In this document: positions 1 to 5,857 of the stretch, in pieces | Numbering within the stretch: the stretch's first letter is position 1 | Layout: the number at the start of each line of letters is the position of its first letter | NCBI GenBank assembly: GCA_945896935.1 | Contig: CAMDER010000035.1 | Coordinates: 1 to 13,284, forward strand | DNA from: Bifidobacterium breve | Lineage (GTDB): Bacteria > Actinomycetota > Acidimicrobiia > Acidimicrobiales > Ilumatobacteraceae | Length of the DNA: 13,284 nt | Direction: 5' to 3' | Translations under genes and position numbers: made by a program | Notes under the pieces: model-generated | Seen by the model: only the letters and a program-made list of their open reading frames with translations | Databases searched by the model: none | What the model was told of the DNA's origin: nothing

Positions 1-9
1 CCGAGTCAA

Positions 10-909
10 TCACTGACACTTCTGCACAACGTTTGTTGCGAAGTCATCAATGAACGGCTTGTAGGCCGCCGACATATCGGCGAGCCCTGCATGGTCGCCT
101 GCTGATGGATTCCCGAGAGCCCAAGGCATACACAGAGTTCCAGTCATGCCCATTTCTTCTTCAGCGCGCTTATATAAATCTGCTGTCGGCATGGCATACA
201 ACCCACAAATGATTTCGAAGTTGTCGTTTTCACGTCCGTACTCGCGCAGGTAACCCTTGAGCTTGGCGATATGTACTTGTGCTTCCTCAACGGGATACGC
301 ATTACCAATCCAGCCGTCACCAACTTTCGCGGCGCGCTTCAGCGCAGCGTCGGTATGGCCTCCGATGTAAATCGGAATTCTTGATGGAGGCGATGGTTCC
401 ATTGTGATCGCAGGAATGTCGTAGTACTCGCCGTGGAATTCAACCCAACCGCCACCCCACATGGCGCGCAAGGCCTCAACCATTTCGGTGAGTCGCTTAC
501 CGCGATTCGAGAAGTCTTGACCTTGTAGATCGAATTCTTCTTTCATCCAGCCGGCACCTGCACCGAGAGCAACGCGGCCATCAGACAAAACCGAAGCCGT
601 CGCAATTTCTTTCGCGAGTTGCAACAACGGACGATGACCAGCCACATAGATATTGGTCGTGAAGTTCAATTGCTTGGTCACGCTGGTCATTGCGCCGATT
701 AACACCCACGGGTCGGGCCAAGCAGTTTCTGGTTCCCAAATAGGTCGACCATCGGGGTGTGGAGAATACGGATACTTCGACTGCAGATTCTTTGGGTACA
801 CGAGATGATCACTCACCATTAAGCCGTGATAGCCGGCTTCATCTAGTAACTGGGCAATATGCACCAGTTGTTTCGTCTTCATAAATGCAGTTGCGCACCA
901 GAACTTCAT
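10..909 (-). CDS. LLM-class (putatively F420-dependent) oxidoreductase, Rv2161c-like
   Basis: Luciferase-like flavin/F420 oxidoreductase of about 299 residues, cytosolic, substrate unknown. Seen: an N-terminal beta-strand and helix, then SDHL near residue 33, the strand-helix unit with LSDGRVALGAGAGW (the family's phosphate-binding-like segment), and PIYIGGHTDAALKRAA followed by GDGW, all typical of the LLM superfamily and of the Rv2161c-type subgroup (known family). The open frame extends 28 codons upstream, but I place the start at 909 (or 912, tandem ATGs) because GGAGG lies at 916-920 on the minus strand and the upstream codons run through the divergent promoter region. The gene is complete; its TGA is at 10-12. 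It is divergent from the enoyl-CoA hydratase gene, with a palindrome 15-31 bp upstream of its start, so the two are probably co-regulated. F420 rather than FMN as cofactor is inferred from family only; a role in steroid breakdown is guilt by association. Confidence 0.85.
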   Translation of the reverse strand: MKFWCATAFMKTKQLVHIAQLLDEAGYHGLMVSDHLVYPKNLQSKYPYSPHPDGRPIWEPETAWPDPWVLIGAMTSVTKQLNFTTNIYVAGHRPLLQLAKEIATASVLSDGRVALGAGAGWMKEEFDLQGQDFSNRGKRLTEMVEALRAMWGGGWVEFHGEYYDIPAITMEPSPPSRIPIYIGGHTDAALKRAAKVGDGWIGNAYPVEEAQVHIAKLKGYLREYGRENDNFEIICGLYAMPTADLYKRAEEEMGMTGTLCMPWALGNPSAGDHAGLADMSAAYKPFIDDFATNVVQKCQ

Positions 910-920
910 CATCACCCTCC

Positions 921-940
921 GTTTCTGACACTCTGTCAGA
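921..940. promoter_or_regulatory. Operator-like palindrome in divergent promoter (copy 1)
   Basis: Seen: TCTGACA at 924-930 and TGTCAGA at 934-940 form a 7-bp inverted repeat around three bases. Together with the flanking GTT at 921-923, 18 of 20 positions equal the sequence at 4560-4579, which belongs to a larger perfect palindrome. It lies in the gap between the minus-strand LLM gene (start 909) and the plus-strand hydratase gene, and its last base is the A of the ATG at 940. The shape is that of a TetR- or GntR-type dimer operator (inference). It does not resemble the mycobacterial KstR consensus, which has AAC and GTT half-sites, as I recall it. No regulator gene lies in the window. Confidence 0.7.
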
Positions 941-1707
941 TGATGAGTGAACTTGACAGCATTGACGAGCCAATTGTTCAGGTCGAGATGCACGAAAACG
1001 CCTCGGGCACGATCGCTGTCGTCACTCTCAATCGTCCCGAATCTCGCAATGCCCTCAATGCCGCCCTTTCGGCCGCACTCCCCGCGGCTATCTCACAATG
1101 CGATTCCGATCCAAATGTGCGGGCAATCATACTGACCGGAGCCGACCCCGCCTTTTGTGCGGGCTTTGATCTTCGTGATGTTTCTGGCGGCGAGAAAAAG
1201 GGCGAGAATCCGCACCCCGGATATTGGGGTGCACTGCCCTCAACACGCGTTCCCGTCATTGGTGCGATCAACGGTGCAGCGGTCACCGGTGGATTTGAAA
1301 TTGCGTTGGCCTGCGATTTCTTGATTGCCTCCGACAAAGCACGTTTCGCAGACACTCATGCAAAGGTCGGCATGATTCCGGGCTGGGGACTCACTGTCAA
1401 GCTCCCACGCCTGATCGGTACGGGACGGGCACGACGAATGAGTCTCACTGCAGAAATGATCTCGGCACAAACTGCTCTTGAATGGGGACTTGTTACCGAA
1501 GTTGTCTCTCACGATCAACTGTTGTCGCGTGCGTTAGAAATCGCAGAATCAATTGCTGGCAACCACGCAGGCGCGATGACAGCGATACGTTCGCTCTATG
1601 ACGAAGTCGCACCTCTCGGAGATAGCGATGGCGCATACTCACTAGAAAATCAACGCGCCCGCGAGTGGGCAAAGATTCGTTCGCAACAAGTACGAGGTAA
1701 TTCGTAA
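940..1707 (+). CDS. Enoyl-CoA hydratase/isomerase (crotonase) family protein
   Basis: Crotonase-fold protein of about 255 residues, the usual family length. Seen (numbering from the ATG at 940): LNRPE near 30-34; the first oxyanion-hole segment FCAGFDL at 72-78; and GGFEIALACD at 117-126, carrying the first catalytic Glu (E120). The second catalytic Glu of rat crotonase is not present: the aligned segment is THAKVGMIPG, with His140 at that place. The reaction may therefore be isomerisation, hydrolysis or another CoA-enolate reaction rather than simple hydration (inference). The start is uncertain: tandem ATGs at 940 and 943 have no clear ribosome binding site and abut the palindrome, so the mRNA may be leaderless; ATG 988 has a weak AGG. 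I keep 940 because the IVQVEM strand before 988 looks like the family's first beta-strand. It is followed by an LLM oxidoreductase in a TAATG stop/start overlap, so the two are translated from one message. Confidence 0.85.
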   Translation: MMSELDSIDEPIVQVEMHENASGTIAVVTLNRPESRNALNAALSAALPAAISQCDSDPNVRAIILTGADPAFCAGFDLRDVSGGEKKGENPHPGYWGALPSTRVPVIGAINGAAVTGGFEIALACDFLIASDKARFADTHAKVGMIPGWGLTVKLPRLIGTGRARRMSLTAEMISAQTALEWGLVTEVVSHDQLLSRALEIAESIAGNHAGAMTAIRSLYDEVAPLGDSDGAYSLENQRAREWAKIRSQQVRGNS

Positions 1708-2735
1708 TGCGCGTCTATGCGGGAATGGACCCACGTCTAGCAATTCGCGATATCGCAGCACATGCGCAACGCATTGAGCGGCTTGGCTACGACGGACTCC
1801 ACATTGCTGAAACCGTTCATGATCCTTTTCTCGCATCAATGGCTGCGTTACAAGCAACCACAACACTGACTGTTCGCACATCGGTTGCTCTTGCTCTCGT
1901 CCGCAGTCCCATGGCCATCGCCTACACCGCCTGGGATTTAGTCGCCCTGTCGGATGGACGTTTCCAACTCGGTCTCGGAACGCAAATTCGGCCCCATATT
2001 GAACGACGTTTCGGCGCTCAGTTCGATGATCCAACCGGTCGCCTGCGTGATCACATCGGTGCAGTTCGCGCGTGCTGGCGGGCTTTTGACGGAGTCGAAA
2101 AACTTGATTACAGCAGCGAGCACTACACGCTCAATCTGTTGACGCCTAATTTCACGCCAGACCCACTTCCCGAGCACATTGAGCGCCCAAATATTTGGAT
2201 GGGTGGGGTCAACAAAAAGTTGGTCGAACTTGCCGGCCAAATTGCCGATGGCTTTGTCACGCATCCAACAAACAGTCACCCCAGATATTTACGTGAACTT
2301 TGTCGACCAGGTTTATCGACCGGTGCACAACAAGCGAACCGTTCCGTTGATGAAGTCGAATTAGTGGTTGGAACACAATGGATTTTGGGTCGCACTCAAG
2401 ACGACCTCAACGAGCGACGCGAACATAACCGACGACTCCTGGCATTTCTTTATTCAACGCCTGCATACGAACGAACCCTTGAACTATTTGGATGGAGTGA
2501 ACTAGCACCCCAACTTCGTTCACTCATTCGCGATCAACGCTGGAACGACTTATCAACTCTCGTCACCGATGAAGTACTTGACACACTCGTGCCCCAAGCA
2601 ACTTTCGCTCAACTACCTGACGTCGCAACACAGTGGTTCAACGGACTCGCCGACGGAATTCTTGTTGCCGCACCACCCGACGACGCAAATGATCAACTAC
2701 TCAACGAGGCAATTCAAGAACTGCGAAGTCGCTGA
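1707..2735 (+). CDS. LLM-class (putatively F420-dependent) oxidoreductase, MSMEG_2256-like
   Basis: Second luciferase-like oxidoreductase, 342 residues, cytosolic, substrate unknown. Seen: the N-terminus goes straight into the first strand (MRVYAGMDP); GYDGLHIAE is near 28-36; and the diagnostic LSDGRFQLGLG at 81-91 continues into RPHIERRFG. This segment and the overall layout fit the subgroup named after MSMEG_2256 (family assignment from recalled pattern). The start is firm: the A of ATG is the last base of the upstream TAA, and GAGGT at 1694-1698 gives an 8-base spacing. It is only distantly like the LLM protein at 10-909, so the two are not a recent duplication. It is coupled to the hydratase-like gene, suggesting consecutive steps on one CoA substrate, for example reduction of a double bond or a carbonyl (inference). 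Its 3' end overlaps the convergent SDR gene by 22 bp. Confidence 0.85.
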   Translation: MRVYAGMDPRLAIRDIAAHAQRIERLGYDGLHIAETVHDPFLASMAALQATTTLTVRTSVALALVRSPMAIAYTAWDLVALSDGRFQLGLGTQIRPHIERRFGAQFDDPTGRLRDHIGAVRACWRAFDGVEKLDYSSEHYTLNLLTPNFTPDPLPEHIERPNIWMGGVNKKLVELAGQIADGFVTHPTNSHPRYLRELCRPGLSTGAQQANRSVDEVELVVGTQWILGRTQDDLNERREHNRRLLAFLYSTPAYERTLELFGWSELAPQLRSLIRDQRWNDLSTLVTDEVLDTLVPQATFAQLPDVATQWFNGLADGILVAAPPDDANDQLLNEAIQELRSR

Positions 2736-3571
2736 ATCACATCTCGAGAAACAACTTCTTGTCCTGAGAGTTCTACGGCTTCAGCACTTCCGTCAATCAA
2801 CCATTGTGCAGTAACGGCAACGTCTTCTGGTCCATTCCCAGTTATTTCACGACCTTCACGCTGAGCACGCAACGCCATCACTTCAGTCGTGACGTGGCCA
2901 GGATTCAAACTATAAGCACGTAGTCCTTGTGGTGAATACTCGGCATGCATCACACCAGCGATTCGATGCGCTGCACCTTTAGCCATCGCGTACGCGACGC
3001 CCCAACCGCCTTCGCCCGCAGGCTTTTTTGGTGCAAGTGACGCCGCCCCCGAAGTGAGGTGAATAAATACTCCGCGCTCACTTGTCAACATTCCCGGAAG
3101 AAACTTTTTCAACAGAATCATCGGAGCAACGGCATCGCCTTCAATGACACGGCGCAAACTGTCAATGGGTAAGTCCTGCAACCAGTCATTGACTCCTGGT
3201 CCCTGATAGATCGCGTTTGATACCAAAGTGTCGACCACACCAAATTCGGATAATGCTTGATCGGCCGCTTTAATCACGCTTGATTCAACAGTGAGATCCA
3301 TCGGTACGGCAATGGCCCGCGATCCAAGCGCCTGACATGCTTGCGCCACATCTGCTACTGAACCGGTTAAATCAATTCCGGTTAACGGGTCATTCAATGA
3401 TGTTCCAGAAAACTTTGCACCACCGTCAACCGATCGGGCTGACAAGATCAGTGAATGTCCCTGCGCCGCCAATGCCAGCGCAATCGCTCGCCCGATTCCG
3501 CGGCTCGCCCCAGTAACCATGATCACTCTGGGCACGACACTGGCCAATTTGTTCGCTCGTAGATCAGCCAT
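2714..3571 (-). CDS. Short-chain dehydrogenase/reductase (SDR)
   Basis: Rossmann-fold NAD(P)-dependent oxidoreductase of 285 residues. Seen: TGASRGIG at 20-27 (cofactor glycine motif), SAR at 44-46 after the second strand (an Arg there often goes with NADP, inference), Ser174, and the YxxxK pair Tyr194/Lys198. Two usual SDR features deviate: the NNAG motif reads SNA (118-120), and the Asn of the catalytic tetrad is Asp146 in the segment VIEGDAV. About 20 extra residues occur between strand 2 and strand 3 (roughly 47-70). The family is broad and I cannot name a substrate; a hydroxy/keto step on a steroid or acyl-CoA is likely from context. ATG 3571 has no clear ribosome binding site; GTG codons at 3535 and 3526 are alternatives that would still leave the TGASRGIG motif intact. 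It is divergent from the next SDR by 23 bp and convergent with the LLM gene. Confidence 0.85.
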   Translation of the reverse strand: MADLRANKLASVVPRVIMVTGASRGIGRAIALALAAQGHSLILSARSVDGGAKFSGTSLNDPLTGIDLTGSVADVAQACQALGSRAIAVPMDLTVESSVIKAADQALSEFGVVDTLVSNAIYQGPGVNDWLQDLPIDSLRRVIEGDAVAPMILLKKFLPGMLTSERGVFIHLTSGAASLAPKKPAGEGGWGVAYAMAKGAAHRIAGVMHAEYSPQGLRAYSLNPGHVTTEVMALRAQREGREITGNGPEDVAVTAQWLIDGSAEAVELSGQEVVSRDVIQRLRSS

Positions 3572-3594
3572 GCTCTGAACTGTACGGTGGCGAC

Positions 3595-4494
3595 ATGACT
3601 GAATCTCTCATTCAATTCAATGATCGAGTCGCAATAGTGACTGGTGCAGGTCGTGGTCTCGGTCGCGAACACGCCCTTTTCCTCGCAGCACGCGGTGCCA
3701 AAGTCGTTGTCAACGATTCGTCATCCGAACACGCCACCGCGACCGCCAATGACATCGTTGAAAGAGGTGGCATCGCCATCGCTGATACCCATTCGGTCGC
3801 CGACCCCGAAGCAGCACACGAGGTCGTTCAAACGGCCCTCAACGAATTCGGAGCGCTACACATCGTTCTCAACAATGCCGGCCGTGGTGGACCGACCGGC
3901 ACAATCGAACAAACCACCGATCAACAAGTTGCCACCATCATTTCGACCCACCTCGTCGGTTCGTACAACATGTCGCGAGCAGCTTGGCCCCATTTTCGCC
4001 AGCAGCAATACGGTCGAATTTTGATGACATCGTCGAGCGCTGCAATCGGATCGCTCGGAATGCCGGCCTATTCGATGGCCAAGGCTGGCTTGATCGGCTT
4101 AGCCAGATCGCTCGCTCTTGAAGGCGCCGCCGACGGAATCAAGGTCAATGTACTGATGCCCATCGGCTACACCCGATCGGCCGCCCTCAATCCCAACGAA
4201 GACACTCGCAAGTGGATGGAAGATAATTTCGCCCCTCACATGTGCTCGCCGGCCGCGGCTTGGCTCGTCCATGACGACGTTCCCTGCACCGGCCAAATTT
4301 TCACCACCGGCGCCGGTCGGACCGCCCTCATTTCGACGACTGGCGTTCCCGGATGGTCAGGCGGGCCAGATGCAACGCTTGAGGGGCTTCGCGATCACTG
4401 GTCTGAGGTCAACAACGCCGAAGGGGCAATTGCCATGACCTACAGCCGCGACGACCTGAGGTTCTACTCCGGTCCAGCCAAGTGGCGGGATTAA
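3595..4494 (+). CDS. SDR of the 17-beta-HSD type 4 / Rv3548c-like type
   Basis: Short-chain dehydrogenase, 299 residues. Seen: RVAIVTGAGRGLGREHA at 11-27, the form of the glycine motif found in the dehydrogenase domain of peroxisomal multifunctional enzyme 2 and its mycobacterial relatives; VVVND with Asp41 after strand 2, which favours NAD; NNAG at 93-96; the Ser run 146-148; and Tyr159/Lys163. After the core there is a tail of about 75 residues rich in Gly/Trp, as in this subgroup. Known: such enzymes oxidise 3-hydroxyacyl-CoA or 17-/22-hydroxysteroid CoA thioesters, and an SDR of this type (Rv3548c) sits near cyp125/fadA5 in M. tuberculosis. Inferred: it provides the hydroxyacyl-CoA dehydrogenase step ahead of the FadA5-like thiolase. 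The start at 3595 is the only Met before the motif; a weak GGTGG precedes it. The stop codon lies in a hairpin loop. Confidence 0.87.
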   Translation: MTESLIQFNDRVAIVTGAGRGLGREHALFLAARGAKVVVNDSSSEHATATANDIVERGGIAIADTHSVADPEAAHEVVQTALNEFGALHIVLNNAGRGGPTGTIEQTTDQQVATIISTHLVGSYNMSRAAWPHFRQQQYGRILMTSSSAAIGSLGMPAYSMAKAGLIGLARSLALEGAADGIKVNVLMPIGYTRSAALNPNEDTRKWMEDNFAPHMCSPAAAWLVHDDVPCTGQIFTTGAGRTALISTTGVPGWSGGPDATLEGLRDHWSEVNNAEGAIAMTYSRDDLRFYSGPAKWRD

Positions 4495-4503
4495 TCCCGT
4501 CGC
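4482..4503 (+). terminator. Stop-codon hairpin, possible weak terminator
   Basis: Seen: CGGGATT at 4486-4492 and AATCCCG at 4493-4499 form a perfect 14-bp palindrome. In RNA the stem can extend outward through G-U and G-C pairs to 4482 and 4503, about nine pairs with a UUAA loop. The SDR stop codon TAA (4492-4494) is inside the loop. No T-run follows, so it is not a classical intrinsic terminator. It could slow read-through into the steroid operon or protect the 3' end of the upstream message (inference). Confidence 0.35.
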
Positions 4504-4558
4504 GGCACATCTCAACTGTGACTTCTAGATCGTGAGCGCGGTTAGGTGCGATCGGGTC

Positions 4559-4583
4559 GGTTTCTGACAGACTGTCAGAAACC
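4559..4583. promoter_or_regulatory. Perfect 25-bp operator-like palindrome (copy 2) upstream of the steroid operon
   Basis: Seen: arms GGTTTCTGACAG (4559-4570) and CTGTCAGAAACC (4572-4583) are exact reverse complements around a single A at 4571. It stands alone in the 136-bp gap before the seven-gene operon, 47 bp before the ATG at 4631. Positions 4560-4579 match 921-940 at 18 of 20 bases; the two differences are at the centre. A perfect dyad at this distance from the first gene is best read as the binding site of a dimeric repressor controlling the operon (inference). I see no convincing -10 box next to it. Confidence 0.75.
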
Positions 4584-4630
4584 AGCAGACGCTCGCCGCC
4601 TGCCTCTTTTCCACGGGGATCATCGCTTTC

Positions 4631-5845
4631 ATGCATATCGGGGACACGCCAGAAGAAGCCGCTTTTCGGGCCGAGGCCCACGCTTGGCTGAAGACGCATG
4701 CCCACCGCCGCGACTCACATGAGGGCAAGACAGCCGATCACACGCGTGACCTCGCTCGGCACATGCAAGAGTGCCGCGATTGGCAGCGCGTGTTGTACGA
4801 CAACAACTGGGCCGGCATTACCTGGCCCAAGCAGTACGGCGGCCGAGGCGCAAGCGCTATTCAGTCCGCAATTTTCGCCGAAGAGATGTCGCAGTTTGAT
4901 GTCGCGACGGGTGCCTTCGCAGTTTCGATTGGCATGGTCGGGCCAACGCTCATCGCCCACGGAACCCCGGATCAACAACAAAAACACCTCGCACCCATTT
5001 TGAAGGGCGAAGAAGTCTGGTGCCAACTGTTCAGCGAACCTGGTTCGGGCAGCGACCTCGCGTCACTCGGAACTCGTGCAGTGCGCGACGGTGACGACTG
5101 GATCGTCAACGGACAAAAAGTGTGGACCAGCTTTGGCCAATTTGCAGACTACGCAATTTTGCTCGCACGTACCGATGTTGATCTTCCAAAACATGCTGGT
5201 ATCACTTACTTCATTTTGGATATGAAGTCCCCCGGCATTGATGTGCGCCCCATTACCCAGATCACTGGTGTGCAGCACTTCAATGAAACCTTCTTGACCG
5301 ATGTCCGCATCCCGCACGCAAACATCATTGGCGAAATCAATGCTGGTTGGAAGGGCGCACAGACCACGTTGATGAATGAACGCAGCCACATTGGTTCGGG
5401 CGGAACATGGTCTGTTGATCAATTGATTGAACTCGCTCAACAACGCGGACTGTCTGGCGACCTCAATATTCGTCAAGGACTTGCACAAGCTCACGCCCGC
5501 GCCGAAACCCTTCGCTATATGGGATTCCGCATGCGTACTGCGATGAGCCAAATGCGCATGCCCGGACCCGAGGCCCTCACGCTCAAATTGGCGTATGCAA
5601 ATCATTGGCGTCTCACTGCCGAACTAGCCACCACAATTCTTGGAGCCGGCGCAATGCTCTGGGCTGATGACGCCCCCGAGGACAACCAGTGGGGCCAACA
5701 CTTGCTGAGCCAATTTGCTATTCGTATCGGCGGCGGCACCGACGAGATTCAACACAACATCATTGCCGAGCGGGGTCTTGGCTTGCCGCGCGAACCTCAA
5801 CTCGACAAAGACATGCCCTGGCGCTTGTCGAAAAAAGTTGGATGA
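4631..5845 (+). CDS. Acyl-CoA dehydrogenase, catalytic-type subunit (FadE/ChsE family)
   Basis: FAD-dependent acyl-CoA dehydrogenase, 404 residues, first gene of the operon. Seen: helical N-terminal domain with WAGITWPKQYGG at 60-71; the beta-domain segment LFSEPGSGSDLASL at 133-146 and VWTSFGQFADY at 164-174 for FAD and substrate contacts; Glu250 in MNER at the position used as catalytic base by the isovaleryl/long-chain type and by mycobacterial ChsE2/ChsE4; and the C-terminal RIGGGTDEIQ at 365-374. Known: steroid side-chain dehydrogenases of Actinobacteria are alpha2-beta2 heteromers, with the base in one chain only. Inferred: this is the base-bearing chain and the product of 6889-8013 its partner, together desaturating a steroid acyl-CoA, possibly the last 3-carbon side chain. 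It is less similar to FadE29 than the gene at 12097, so its exact substrate is open. GGGGA at 4615-4619 is a somewhat distant ribosome binding site. Confidence 0.85.
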   Translation: MHIGDTPEEAAFRAEAHAWLKTHAHRRDSHEGKTADHTRDLARHMQECRDWQRVLYDNNWAGITWPKQYGGRGASAIQSAIFAEEMSQFDVATGAFAVSIGMVGPTLIAHGTPDQQQKHLAPILKGEEVWCQLFSEPGSGSDLASLGTRAVRDGDDWIVNGQKVWTSFGQFADYAILLARTDVDLPKHAGITYFILDMKSPGIDVRPITQITGVQHFNETFLTDVRIPHANIIGEINAGWKGAQTTLMNERSHIGSGGTWSVDQLIELAQQRGLSGDLNIRQGLAQAHARAETLRYMGFRMRTAMSQMRMPGPEALTLKLAYANHWRLTAELATTILGAGAMLWADDAPEDNQWGQHLLSQFAIRIGGGTDEIQHNIIAERGLGLPREPQLDKDMPWRLSKKVG

Positions 5846-5857
5846 AAGAGAATCATC

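Noticed and set aside
953..981. Perfect TTGACA at 953-958 as a -35 box for a start at 988
   Set aside because: No acceptable -10 hexamer is found at 16-18 bases downstream, and it lies inside the likely coding region.
910..993. N-terminal extension of the minus-strand LLM gene to 993
   Set aside because: It would run through the palindrome and the start of the divergent gene; the GGAGG at 916-920 and the LLM family N-terminus support the start at 909/912.
3572..3594. Possible third copy of the TCTGACA/TGTCAGA palindrome between the two SDR genes (TCTGAACTGT)
   Set aside because: Only scattered bases match and no proper inverted repeat forms; not distinguishable from chance.
5063..5605. 180-codon minus-strand open frame opposite the acyl-CoA dehydrogenase at 4631
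   Set aside because: It is the antisense of a well-supported gene, with no recognisable domain and no own ribosome binding site; a shadow frame.
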